Below are positions 34,227-42,939 of a stretch of 64,000 bases of DNA, piece after piece. The stretch is taken from the NCBI RefSeq assembly GCF_013167215.1, contig NZ_JABJWY010000038.1:62001-126000 (forward strand), given 5' to 3'. The notes beneath the pieces were generated by a model. That model ran no database searches. It was not told where the DNA came from and worked only from the letters and a program-made list of their open reading frames with translations. Position numbers and translations under genes: made by a program. The DNA comes from Sphingobacterium prati (lineage in GTDB: Bacteria > Bacteroidota > Bacteroidia > Sphingobacteriales > Sphingobacteriaceae). Every line of letters begins with the position of its first letter. The first letter of the stretch is position 1.

Positions 34227-34682
34227 TCATTTGATTGTTTTCAAAAATTCTGTCCAAGCAACTTGATCTGTTTTAAAAGTTAGATCTTCTATCGATAGTG
34301 TATGCAACGAGACCCATCGGAAAGATTGACGTTTATTATCTTCAGCTTTCTGATCCAGATCAAAGTCGAAAGCCTTAGAGGTCGTTCGGATCTGAATGGC
34401 TGACGTGTTTTTGACCTGATAGTAAATTGATATAATCTGACTATCGTTGAAGCTCGATTTTTCGTAAAAATCAGTTGTGTAAATATGTTTAACAACGGCG
34501 ATGTCAAATGCGCATTCTTCTTGATATTCTCTAATTAGAGCCTCCAATAGACCTTCTCCGTACTCTAGTCCTCCGCCCGGAAATTTGGTAAATGAAACAT
34601 TTTCCGTTCTTTCGTCACTGATCAACACTTCCTGCTTTTCGTTAATCAATATTCCGTACACTCTTACGTTAAATGGAAACAT
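34227..34682 (-). CDS. NUDIX hydrolase
   Basis: A 151-residue NUDIX protein. The Nudix box runs from GGLEYGEGLLEALIREYQEE and keeps the Arg-Glu and Glu-Glu metal ligands, but the usual Gly after it is Ala (EECAF). The substrate is unknown. I use the ATG at 34682 because the longer open frame upstream overlaps the neighbouring gene and is not NUDIX-like. It follows that gene by 34 bases. Confidence 0.88.
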   Translation of the reverse strand: MFPFNVRVYGILINEKQEVLISDERTENVSFTKFPGGGLEYGEGLLEALIREYQEECAFDIAVVKHIYTTDFYEKSSFNDSQIISIYYQVKNTSAIQIRTTSKAFDFDLDQKAEDNKRQSFRWVSLHTLSIEDLTFKTDQVAWTEFLKTIK

Positions 34683-34716
34683 TATTATTCTGTAGTTATA
34701 TAAATGAAATTTTTCT

Positions 34717-35463
34717 TTATAGCGGCATGAAGCCATTCTCAATAGCAAACTCATCCAATCCGATATAGGAATAATGTCTTGGTAAGAACCAGCCGATTGC
34801 TTCCATGATATTTGTGAATTCTTTTTCGGTCCTAAATTGGTTAGCGACAATATTAAAGACCAAATCTTGAGACACTTTTTCCTCGTCTTTATAATTACGT
34901 GCGATCAGCATAATTTTTGCATTCTTTACGCCATAATAATCCAAAAAATCACGGAGTTGTGTGCGGACATGCTGTGGTAGGATGATTTCTGATGGTTGAC
35001 CCACTAATATTTCTTCGTCTGTACCAATTGTAGTTTGTTCATTTTTTTGTGAAAAGATGCTCTCGTCCGTGTAAAACTCTTCATTCAAAAAATAATTGAC
35101 TAAATCGCCATATGTAAAGATCCAATCAGGATTTTCATTTTGCGTATTGATGGCAATACCAAAACCTTTAGGTAATACAAAGTCTTTTAAACGATTTTTG
35201 ATAACAAACGCTTGGAAATTTTGGTCTTTGGGCACACTTTCTAACTGAAAATAAGGAAATCCGTCGGGACCGATCACAACTTCGGTTTCCGCAAGCTTTA
35301 AGGTACACTCCGCTATGTTGCTTAAGAAGGTATCGCGCCATACTTCGTCCCGCTCTCCAAAAGGAACTTCCATTAGGTTATTAATGATGATGGTTTTTTC
35401 TAGATCTCCTAACCGGTTGTCATTCGCGTTATTACTATCGTCAAATAAATGTATTGTACTCAT
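34717..35463 (-). CDS. Conserved-looking hypothetical protein, 248 residues
   Basis: I do not recognise the family. The protein is acidic and soluble, with no signal peptide or membrane segment. It has an N-terminal segment rich in Asp and Asn (STIHLFDDSNNANDN), a central part with VIGPDGFPYFQLESV and LPKGFGIAINTQ, a Glu/Gln-rich stretch near residues 130-160, and a C-terminal region ending in HYSYIGLDEFAIENGFMPL. Codon use and length match its neighbours, so it is very likely a real gene. It lies between the DEAD-box helicase (52 bases upstream) and the NUDIX gene, on the same strand. Confidence 0.75.
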   Translation of the reverse strand: MSTIHLFDDSNNANDNRLGDLEKTIIINNLMEVPFGERDEVWRDTFLSNIAECTLKLAETEVVIGPDGFPYFQLESVPKDQNFQAFVIKNRLKDFVLPKGFGIAINTQNENPDWIFTYGDLVNYFLNEEFYTDESIFSQKNEQTTIGTDEEILVGQPSEIILPQHVRTQLRDFLDYYGVKNAKIMLIARNYKDEEKVSQDLVFNIVANQFRTEKEFTNIMEAIGWFLPRHYSYIGLDEFAIENGFMPL

Positions 35464-35515
35464 TTTGGACTGTGATTTTGTTAATTGCAGGTAAAAGTAA
35501 AAGAATAATTATAAT

Positions 35516-36706
35516 TTAACGACGTTTTCTTGATTTTGATTGCCCTTTTCGGTTGTTGTGCTGACTGCTAGACAGCATTTTTTCCCAGCTCAATAAAAAA
35601 GGGTGTTGATCGTCAATCTGAATCTGTTTATTTAAGGATAGCTGTAGCTTGATCCATTTTTCATTATCCTCGGCATCACACAGTGTAAAGGCGGTACCGT
35701 CCATATCGGAACGCCCCGTTCTTCCGATCCGATGCGTATATAATTCCGGAGAATCGGGCACTTCATAATTAATAATCGCTTCCAGATTTGGGAAATCTAT
35801 ACCTCTTGCCAGTAAATCGGTTGCAATCAATACCCTATTTTCTTTGTTCCTAAATTTGTTGACAATCTCTTCCCGTTGTTGTTGTGACTTGTCGCCATAT
35901 AGCGCGAGAGCCGAAATGCCATTTCGATTCAGGTCTGTTTCGATTCGCTCTACAGCATGTACTGTTCGTGTGAAGACAATAGCCTGTGATTTGATCCTGT
36001 TTTCAAGGAGGTAGCGAATAAGATTTTTTTTGTCATTTTTATCAACATATAAAACATATTCACTTATTTTCCCTTTTATTATATGATCTTTTACCACGAT
36101 CTCTATTGGATTGTTGAGCCGTTTGTGGATTATTTTATCCATTTCTGATGTGCGCGTCGCAGAGACAAAAATAGTCTGCTTCTTCGCTGGGAGCATATGC
36201 AGAATTTTATTGATTTCCATTTCGAATCCCAAGTCGAGTAATTGATCAAATTCATCAATAACCAAGGTGTTTATCGCTTTCAGATAAATAACTTGCCGTT
36301 CCAGAAAGTCAAGGAGCCTGCCCGGAGTTGCCAGAATTAGCTGAGCGCTAGGGTAGGCTGCGAGCTGGCTTTCGTAGGTTCCACCACCATAAAAGCAAGC
36401 GACGCTAATGTTGGTCCCTTCGATCAATTTAACAATTCTAGTTTTTGTTTGGATACATAGCTCACGTGTCGGAAGTAGAATGAGGACGGAAGGGTGTTCG
36501 TTTTGCTCTTTTTCTAATAACCGTTGCACAAGGGGAATAGCAAAAGCTTCCGTTTTTCCGGTTCCCGTAGGTGCAATAGCTAAGCAATCATTGCCATTTA
36601 ATATAGCAGGAATCGCCAGTTCTTGGACAGCAGTAAGCGTATTTAGCTTTTGTTTTTCAAGATTGGAAGCAAGATGCTTGTTGAGTTGTAGGGATGAAAA
36701 GTTCAC
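35516..36706 (-). CDS. DEAD-box RNA helicase (DEFD variant)
   Basis: A 396-residue superfamily 2 helicase core with little extension. Q motif near residue 28, motif I APTGTGKTEAF, Ia PTRELCIQ, motif II DEFD in place of DEAD, motif III SATRTSE, motif V ATDLLARGIDFP and motif VI HRIGRTGRSD. The C-terminus is short and basic (QSKSRKRR) and probably binds RNA. Likely in ribosome assembly or mRNA turnover. The start is GTG. First of three genes on this strand, with the unknown protein and NUDIX genes. Confidence 0.93.
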   Translation of the reverse strand: MNFSSLQLNKHLASNLEKQKLNTLTAVQELAIPAILNGNDCLAIAPTGTGKTEAFAIPLVQRLLEKEQNEHPSVLILLPTRELCIQTKTRIVKLIEGTNISVACFYGGGTYESQLAAYPSAQLILATPGRLLDFLERQVIYLKAINTLVIDEFDQLLDLGFEMEINKILHMLPAKKQTIFVSATRTSEMDKIIHKRLNNPIEIVVKDHIIKGKISEYVLYVDKNDKKNLIRYLLENRIKSQAIVFTRTVHAVERIETDLNRNGISALALYGDKSQQQREEIVNKFRNKENRVLIATDLLARGIDFPNLEAIINYEVPDSPELYTHRIGRTGRSDMDGTAFTLCDAEDNEKWIKLQLSLNKQIQIDDQHPFLLSWEKMLSSSQHNNRKGQSKSRKRR

Positions 36707-36901
36707 AATAAAAATTAAATTAAAACGGAGATCTGTCAGGATCCTATAGCTAACATCAGACGGTTTACTGAACTATAGTTTTATAACGTTATATGTTAAT
36801 CTCCTGCTATAATAATTAAAAATCCGCAAAAATTAGGAATTTTTATCAAAAAGTACTAATTTGAGAAATTAGAATATTGTATTTCAAATTCGAACTATTG
36901 A

Positions 36902-36920
36902 TTGTCAATTTATTTGACAA
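36902..36920. promoter_or_regulatory. Inverted repeat TTGTCAA-N5-TTGACAA upstream of the BCKDH gene
   Basis: Perfect 7-base arms, 30 bases before the -7 box at 36950. A candidate operator; no regulator gene adjoins it. Confidence 0.4.
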
Positions 36921-36949
36921 ACACCAATTATATAGAATAATATTTTTGT

Positions 36950-36957
36950 TAAATTTG
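36950..36957 (+). promoter_or_regulatory. -7 box of the BCKDH E1 gene
   Basis: TAAATTTG, 17 bases before the ATG at 36975. TATTTTTG at 36941-36948 is an overlapping alternative. No well-placed -33 TTG. Confidence 0.45.
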
Positions 36958-36974
36958 TTGAAACAAAAAAGAAT

Positions 36975-39389
36975 ATGCTTGATACTGCATTTGACCAAAA
37001 CAATGAATCTATTTCCACTTTGAGCTTTGACGAGTTCAAAAAGATTATTGTGAATGATTATCGAACTGCCTTGGAGAGTCGTTACGTGAGTTTATTGGGA
37101 CGTAAAGAAGTGCTTACCGGTAAGGCGAAGTTTGGTATTTTTGGCGATGGAAAAGAATTGGCACAAATTGCGATGGCTAAAGTCTTCAGAAATGGAGATT
37201 GGCGGTCGGGATATTACCGTGACCAAACATTTATATTTGCTTCTGGCATCAGTGATGTCTATCATTTTTTCTCTCAATTGTATGCACACCCCGATGTTGA
37301 AGCGGACCCTTCTTCCGCTGGTAGACAAATGAACTGTCATTTCTCTACACGGGTTTTGGACGACCAGGGGAGTTGGCTTGATCAAACCGTTCAGAAGAAC
37401 TCCTTTTCGGATATATCCACAACAGGTGGACAGATGGCGCGGGTATTGGGCCTAGGACTGGCATCTAAATTATATAAACAAAATAGAAATTTGGATTATT
37501 TATCCTATTTCTCTGATAAAGGAAATGAAGTTGTTTTTTGTACGATCGGAAATGCTGCAACATCAGAGGGAGTATTCTTTGAAGTAGTCAATGCTGTAGG
37601 CGTGCATCAGATTCCAGCAATTATTTCGATTTGGGATGATGGATACGGCATTTCTGTTTCTAACGAGACCCAGACCACAAAAGGTGATATTTCTGAAATA
37701 CTGAAAGGTTTCCAAAAGGAGCAGCTGACAAATGGAATTGAAATTTTTAAGGTCAGAGGATGGGATTATGCAGGCTTGTGTGAGACATACGAACAAGCTG
37801 CAAATATTGCAAGAGAAAAACATGTTCCATGTCTAATCCATGTGACCGAATTGACACAACCACAGGGGCACTCATCCTCGGGATCCCATGAGCGTTATAA
37901 ATCCCAGGAGCGCCTTCAATGGGAGGTAGATTTCGATTGTATCGCGAAGATGAAAGAATGGATGCAAAGCTCGGGTATTGCTACAGATGAAGAGTTAGAT
38001 CAGCTTGATCGCGAAACCAAAGACTTTGTTCGTCAAGAACAAAAACGAGCATGGGCAGATTATATCAAGACGCTAGGGATCGAAGCAAAAGAAGCAATAG
38101 ATTTATTGTTACGAATTCCGAATGAAAAAGCAGACTTTGCAGCAAAAAAACTGCAGTCGATGGTAGAACCTTCGTTGAAAGAGGTATACGGACAAGTCCG
38201 GAAGGTATTGCATGAGTTGAAAGGGAGACATATAGAAGGCCGCCAGGAACTTTTAAACTGGTATAAAGTTAAACAGGACGTCAACGAGAAGCGGTACAAT
38301 TCAAAATTATTTACGGATGGCATTGATTCTCCCTATAATGTGCCAGCGGTAGGGCCGATTTATAAAGAAGACTCCAAAATAGTAGACGGTCGAGAAGTAT
38401 TGAATCTCTGTTTTGAGGAAAATTTTCAACGGGATGAACGCCTATTGGCATTCGGAGAAGATGTTGGAAAGATAGGAGATGTCAATCAGGGATTTGCTGG
38501 TTTACAAGATAAGCTCGGTGCCCATCGTGTATTTGATACTGGTATCCGCGAAAATTCGATCATCGGTAAAGGTATAGGATTGGCTATTCGTGGATTGAGA
38601 CCGATCGCTGAAATCCAATACTTAGACTATTTGATTTACGGTATCACCGTTGCCAGTGATGATCTAGCAAGTTTAAGTTATCGTACGTTTGCAGGGCAAA
38701 AAGCACCAGTGATTATCCGTACCCGCGGGCACCGTCTGGAAGGGATATGGCATTCTGGCTCCCCTATGTCTGTGTTATTGGGCTCATTAAGAGGGCTACA
38801 TATCTGCGTGCCACGTAATATGACACAAGCCGCAGGGATGTATAATACACTTTTCCGTTCAGATGAACCCGCTATTGTTGTCGAATGTCTTAACGGCTAT
38901 CGCCTCAAAGAGCGCTTGCCTGAGAATGTGGGCGAATTTACAGTGCCAATTGGTTATGCAGAATGTATTAAAGAAGGGCAGGACATTACGGTAGTTTCCT
39001 ATGGATCAACTTTACGCGTTGTTGAAGAAGCAGCGGTCGAATTGGAGCGTTTGGGGATATTTATTGAAATTATTGATGCACAGACCTTACAACCATTTGA
39101 TAAGGGGCAGCTTTGTAGCGAGTCCCTGAAAAAAACGAATAAGTTGCTGATTGTAGACGAGGATGTACCAGGAGGAGCTTCCGCATTCATATTACAAGAA
39201 ATACTTGAAAAACAAAACGGTTATTATTTGCTTGATAGCCAGCCCCGGACATTGACAGCAAAAGCGCATCGTCCACCCTATGGTTCGGACGGAGATTATT
39301 TTTCCAAACCATCCTCAGATGATGTTGTAGAATCTGTTTATGCAATCATGCATGAAGCTAATCCGGAGAAATATCCATCTATGTTTTAA
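36975..39389 (+). CDS. Fused E1alpha-E1beta 2-oxoacid dehydrogenase (branched-chain type)
   Basis: An 804-residue thiamine-diphosphate enzyme. Residues ~1-400 are E1alpha, with FCTIGNAATSEGVFFE and IWDDGYGISV forming the TPP/metal motif and SGSHERYK the phosphorylation-loop equivalent. Residues ~470-804 are E1beta, with LLAFGEDVG, RVFDTGIRENSIIGKGIGLA and the C-terminal VDEDVPGGASAFI. It decarboxylates branched-chain 2-oxoacids and hands the acyl group to E2 lipoate, feeding the iso-fatty acids typical of Bacteroidota. The alpha-beta fusion is common in the phylum. E2 and E3 genes are not in the window. Substrate preference is inferred. Confidence 0.9.
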   Translation: MLDTAFDQNNESISTLSFDEFKKIIVNDYRTALESRYVSLLGRKEVLTGKAKFGIFGDGKELAQIAMAKVFRNGDWRSGYYRDQTFIFASGISDVYHFFSQLYAHPDVEADPSSAGRQMNCHFSTRVLDDQGSWLDQTVQKNSFSDISTTGGQMARVLGLGLASKLYKQNRNLDYLSYFSDKGNEVVFCTIGNAATSEGVFFEVVNAVGVHQIPAIISIWDDGYGISVSNETQTTKGDISEILKGFQKEQLTNGIEIFKVRGWDYAGLCETYEQAANIAREKHVPCLIHVTELTQPQGHSSSGSHERYKSQERLQWEVDFDCIAKMKEWMQSSGIATDEELDQLDRETKDFVRQEQKRAWADYIKTLGIEAKEAIDLLLRIPNEKADFAAKKLQSMVEPSLKEVYGQVRKVLHELKGRHIEGRQELLNWYKVKQDVNEKRYNSKLFTDGIDSPYNVPAVGPIYKEDSKIVDGREVLNLCFEENFQRDERLLAFGEDVGKIGDVNQGFAGLQDKLGAHRVFDTGIRENSIIGKGIGLAIRGLRPIAEIQYLDYLIYGITVASDDLASLSYRTFAGQKAPVIIRTRGHRLEGIWHSGSPMSVLLGSLRGLHICVPRNMTQAAGMYNTLFRSDEPAIVVECLNGYRLKERLPENVGEFTVPIGYAECIKEGQDITVVSYGSTLRVVEEAAVELERLGIFIEIIDAQTLQPFDKGQLCSESLKKTNKLLIVDEDVPGGASAFILQEILEKQNGYYLLDSQPRTLTAKAHRPPYGSDGDYFSKPSSDDVVESVYAIMHEANPEKYPSMF

Positions 39390-39410
39390 TAGATGGATAT
39401 TTCTCCGGAT
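39361..39410 (+). terminator. 22-bp perfect hairpin spanning the BCKDH stop codon
   Basis: 39361-39382 and 39389-39410 are exact reverse complements; the six-base loop GTTTTA contains the first two bases of the stop codon TAA. The stem begins inside the last codons. No T-run follows (GTGATTTCTTT), so it may act as a 3'-end stabiliser rather than a standard terminator. Confidence 0.7.
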
Positions 39411-39462
39411 GTGATTTCTTTAATTGTGCTCGTTAAGAGTGATAGCTTCTAATTTTTACCAC

Positions 39463-39496
39463 TTCAATATCCCGATTCATTAAATGAATGGGTATT
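39463..39496 (-). terminator. Weak terminator-like hairpin downstream of the ROK kinase gene
   Basis: On the minus strand an AATACCC / GGGATATT outer stem encloses ATTCAT-TTA-ATGAAT. Mismatched and without a clean T-run. Confidence 0.35.
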
Positions 39497-39527
39497 TAGT
39501 TCTTTTCGTAACCCTACTCTTCGTTCG

Positions 39528-40382
39528 CTAACTGAATATACTTGCAGCGCCAATCATTGCGGCCTTCTCACCCAGTATTGCTGTGTAGATGATAAATCTA
39601 TTGAATTCTTCCCGATCCGCAATAAAGATAGGAAGTGCTTTTGCGATGTTGCCACCAATAATAAAGATATTCGTCTGGTATTTTTCTTCGAAAAATCGCA
39701 TAAAATCAAATAGATGCTTCGCATATTCATCTTTGATTGTCGCGAATGCGGTTGTTTCACGGTGATTGTCGAGAATTTCCTTTAATCCAGTAACATCCTT
39801 ACCTGTGACCTCTTTGAATCGTTTGACAAACCATCTTGTTACCAAATATTCTTCAAAAATACTTTCCTCGTAAGGTGTATTCCATAGATCTGCATCGAAA
39901 GCCTTTTCGCCTTTGTTCCAGACTGCAGATCCCAATCCCGTTCCCAAAGTAATGCCAAGTATTCTTGCATTAGTTTGTAGTTTCTGTACAAATATTTCTC
40001 CCTGTAAAAAAGCAGCAGCGTCATTAATAAAATGAACAGCATTAGGGGGTAAACCCAGCTCTGCAGACAATAAGGTTTTAATGTCTTTATCATACAAGTT
40101 GTCGTACTTGCTTTGACCTAACATTTTAGAAATACCATTTTCATAGTCAAATGGTCCCGGCATTGCTATGCCAATGAACTGAATAGCAGTGGGTGAGGTA
40201 CGGATAATCTCCTGTATTGTGGAAGCCCAGGTGTGTAAAATCGTTTTAGCATCTCCTTGAGAAAAAACGTGGTTTCTGACCACGTTCTCTAAATGTATAT
40301 TCCATTGTTTGGTGTCAATGATACAGGCGGAAATATGAGTGCCTCCAATGTCAACACCTACGACATAATTATCTTGCAGCAT
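39528..40382 (-). CDS. ROK-family sugar kinase, polyphosphate glucokinase-like
   Basis: A 284-residue ROK protein. The ATP loop is VVGVDIGGTHISAC near residues 7-20, followed by GIAMPGPFD, the catalytic Asp in VHFINDAAAFLQGE and GITLGTGLGSAVW. The zinc-binding Cys cluster of larger ROK members is absent, as in polyphosphate-type glucokinases. I use the ATG at 40382, which overlaps the end of aroC by 14 bases, so the kinase is translated with aroC although its likely role (hexose phosphorylation) is unrelated. Confidence 0.88.
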   Translation of the reverse strand: MLQDNYVVGVDIGGTHISACIIDTKQWNIHLENVVRNHVFSQGDAKTILHTWASTIQEIIRTSPTAIQFIGIAMPGPFDYENGISKMLGQSKYDNLYDKDIKTLLSAELGLPPNAVHFINDAAAFLQGEIFVQKLQTNARILGITLGTGLGSAVWNKGEKAFDADLWNTPYEESIFEEYLVTRWFVKRFKEVTGKDVTGLKEILDNHRETTAFATIKDEYAKHLFDFMRFFEEKYQTNIFIIGGNIAKALPIFIADREEFNRFIIYTAILGEKAAMIGAASIFS

Positions 40383-41475
40383 GTTTGTAACTTTGATGTT
40401 TAAGTAGATGATCCGCAATCACAAGTGCCGCCATGGCTTCTACAATTATTACCGCTCTCGAAACAACACAAGGATCATGTCTTCCCTTACCACTTGCGAT
40501 GGCCGGATTGCCATGGATATCGACTGTTTCTTGGTCTCTCATGATGGTGGCAACAGGTTTGAATGCTACTTTAAAGGTAATATCCATACCGTTTGATATA
40601 CCGCCCTGTATTCCCCCAGAGAAATTGGTATGTGTATGCACTTGATTTAAATCATGGTCATCTGCTACAAATATATCATTATGTTCGGAACCTCGCAACT
40701 CTGAACCTGCAAAACCTGACCCATATTCAAAACCGTGAACAGCATTGATGCTCATCATGGCTTTTGCAAGGTCAGCATGGAGTTTATCAAATACCGGTTC
40801 TCCGAGGCCCACGGGAACATGCCTTATCACTGCTGAAATACGCCCTCCTACCGTATCACCCGCTTTACGGATCGAATCTATAAATTCGACCATCTCATTG
40901 GCTGTTGCCGGATCAGCACAGCGTGCGATATTGGATTCACGTAGATCAAGTAAAGCGTTAAGATCTTTTGTATCTAAATTGGGTGCTTCAATCGTACCCA
41001 CACCAGAGACATGGGCAAAAATTTGAATACCAAATTGCTTTAAAAAGCTTTTTGCAACTGCACCTGCCGCAACCCTTGCAGCTGTCTCACGGGCTGAAGA
41101 ACGACCACCGCCACGATAGTCACGTATGCCGTATTTCATCTGGTAGGTGAAGTCTGCATGAGAGGGTCTAAAGATGTCTTTGATGTGCGTATAATCTTTC
41201 GAACGTTGGTCTTCATTTGGTATGACAACGGCAATCGGTGTGCCGGTCGATTTGCCTTCGAATACACCCGATAATATCTGGGCGGTATCACTTTCTTTTC
41301 GTTGTGTGGTAATCCGGGATTGTCCCGGTTTGCGTTTATCCAGCTCAGATTGTATAAACTCTTCGTCTATCGTTATATTTGAGGGGCAACCATCAATAAT
41401 TACACCGATAGCTTTACCGTGTGATTCGCCAAAAGTGCTGATTCTGAATAAATCGCCAAATGAATTTCCTGCCAT
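40369..41475 (-). CDS. aroC: Chorismate synthase
   Basis: A 368-residue AroC. Signatures are STFGESHGKAIGVIIDGCP at the N-terminus, GRSSARETAARVAAGAVAK in the middle and SGKGRHDPCVVSRAV near the end, which carry the FMN and EPSP contacts. It makes chorismate from EPSP in the cytoplasm with reduced FMN. It is separated from aroA by 216 bases containing the aroA terminator, so it has its own promoter, with several inverted repeats at 41507-41606. Confidence 0.97.
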   Translation of the reverse strand: MAGNSFGDLFRISTFGESHGKAIGVIIDGCPSNITIDEEFIQSELDKRKPGQSRITTQRKESDTAQILSGVFEGKSTGTPIAVVIPNEDQRSKDYTHIKDIFRPSHADFTYQMKYGIRDYRGGGRSSARETAARVAAGAVAKSFLKQFGIQIFAHVSGVGTIEAPNLDTKDLNALLDLRESNIARCADPATANEMVEFIDSIRKAGDTVGGRISAVIRHVPVGLGEPVFDKLHADLAKAMMSINAVHGFEYGSGFAGSELRGSEHNDIFVADDHDLNQVHTHTNFSGGIQGGISNGMDITFKVAFKPVATIMRDQETVDIHGNPAIASGKGRHDPCVVSRAVIIVEAMAALVIADHLLKHQSYKHAAR

Positions 41476-41506
41476 AAAAATTAAATTTCAATAAACTTAG
41501 ATAAAT

Positions 41507-41606
41507 TTGCATTTAAATGCAATGACAACGCTGTTGTAAAATACAACTTTATCAATTTTGATCGTGTAAAACTATGTATAAGCCCTTTACGGTGATCGCG
41601 TTCACC
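41507..41606. promoter_or_regulatory. Cluster of inverted repeats in the aroC promoter region
   Basis: TTGCATTTAAATGCAA (41507-41522) is a perfect 16-base palindrome. ACAAC (41525), GTTGT (41533) and ACAAC (41543) form two overlapping inverted repeats, and GGTGA-N6-TCACC lies at 41591-41606. None is adjacent to a T-run, so they look like DNA sites rather than terminators. Confidence 0.4.
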
Positions 41607-41649
41607 TCGTTGTCATTAAGGCTGTCAATAGTACGTATATATAGGTTGA

Positions 41650-41687
41650 AAAAACCAGGGACATATCGTTGTATTCTCCTGGTTTTT
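41650..41687 (-). terminator. Terminator of the pheA-aroA transcript
   Basis: AAAAACCAGG and CCTGGTTTTT pair around an 18-base loop, five bases after the aroA stop; T-rich on the minus strand. Confidence 0.8.
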
Positions 41688-41691
41688 AATA

Positions 41692-42939
41692 TTAGTCAAT
41701 AATAAAAGATTGAGACTGTAGGTGTTTCCAGAAATCTGGATACGATTTTTCGACAACCTGTGGCTCCGCAATCCTGATCTGGTCAAAAACCAATGCAAGG
41801 GGAGCAAATGCCATTGCCATACGGTGGTCTTCATAGGTGTCAAATGTCACCGCTGTTGGCTGGTACACTTGCGCTGTTTTTAGGTGATAGGTTTCGTTGT
41901 CTTCGATCAAATCAGCGCCAAATTTTGCTATTTCAGTCTGTAGTGCAGCAATTCGGTCAGTTTCTTTGATCTTTAATGTCTCCAGACCCGTAAAAGAAAC
42001 GTCGCGACCTAAAGCGGCAGCAACCACAACAACCGTCTGGGCGAGATCCGGACATTCTTTGAAATCAAATACTATTTTTTTCGAATCTATTGCCGTTTTC
42101 TGAAGATGTAGACCATCGGCTTCAAAACTGGATTGGACACCAAAATGCGTCATAATATCAACAATGGCAATATCGCCTTGCAAACTGTCTTTTTTTAGTC
42201 CCGGTAAGACAATAGATGCGCCATCTTCTGCCAAGGCTACAATAGCGTACCAATATGAGGCTGCACTCCAATCTGGCTCCACATAAATGGTGCTTTTTGA
42301 AAAGCTTTGTGGGGCAATATGAATTTCATTTGCTGTCCACTCGTGCTGTATACCAACACTTTTTAGCATATCCAAGGTCATGGATACATAAGGTCTGGAA
42401 GTCAGTTCGCCTTCGATTTCCAATGTAAGCCCCTTTTTCAGTGCTGGAGCGATTAAAAGTAGCGCAGAGATATACTGGCTGCTAATATTTCCTTTTATCC
42501 GGACACGGTCCTTGCCCTGAAACAATCCGCCTTCTATTTTTAGTGGCGGGTAGCCAGCTTTTTTTTCATAATGAATGTCTGCGCCTATTTCTTTCATCGC
42601 ATCAACCAATATACCAATTGGCCGCTGTTGCATGCGTTCGGTTCCCGTTAGAATAAAGTTTCCGGGAACAAGGTTCAAATAGGCTGTCAGAAAACGCATT
42701 GCCGTGCCTGCAGGACCAATGTCAATTGTATTGTAGCCTGCTTGCGGGTTGGAAGCGATCTGTAATACACGGTTTAATGTAACTGTGTCGGCAGCTTCGG
42801 AAAGATTTGCGATATCAACTTGTCCTTTACTCAAGGATTGGATAATAAGAGCACGGTTGCTCTCGGATTTTGATCCTGTCAGTTGAACCGTGCCTTTAAT
42901 CTTTTTTGATGGATGCGTCAGCTTGATGACTTGTTTCAT
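41692..42939 (-). CDS. aroA: 3-phosphoshikimate 1-carboxyvinyltransferase (EPSP synthase)
   Basis: A 415-residue EPSP synthase. TGSKSESNRALII carries the phosphate-binding Lys, Ser and Arg, DIGPAGTAMRFLTA is the variant of the GNAGTAxR PEP loop, and KIKETDRIAALQTEIAKFG and TYEDHRMAMAF hold catalytic residues. It joins PEP to shikimate-3-phosphate. Its ATG overlaps the stop of the DAHP synthase gene in TAATG, so the two are coupled. Confidence 0.96.
   Translation of the reverse strand: MKQVIKLTHPSKKIKGTVQLTGSKSESNRALIIQSLSKGQVDIANLSEAADTVTLNRVLQIASNPQAGYNTIDIGPAGTAMRFLTAYLNLVPGNFILTGTERMQQRPIGILVDAMKEIGADIHYEKKAGYPPLKIEGGLFQGKDRVRIKGNISSQYISALLLIAPALKKGLTLEIEGELTSRPYVSMTLDMLKSVGIQHEWTANEIHIAPQSFSKSTIYVEPDWSAASYWYAIVALAEDGASIVLPGLKKDSLQGDIAIVDIMTHFGVQSSFEADGLHLQKTAIDSKKIVFDFKECPDLAQTVVVVAAALGRDVSFTGLETLKIKETDRIAALQTEIAKFGADLIEDNETYHLKTAQVYQPTAVTFDTYEDHRMAMAFAPLALVFDQIRIAEPQVVEKSYPDFWKHLQSQSFIID

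Noticed and set aside
34683..34850. Upstream extension of the NUDIX gene by 56 codons
   Set aside because: It overlaps the end of the neighbouring gene in another frame and is not NUDIX-like.
41502..41509. TAAATTTG on the plus strand upstream of aroC
   Set aside because: It would drive transcription toward the aroA terminator with no gene to serve; treated as part of the palindrome.
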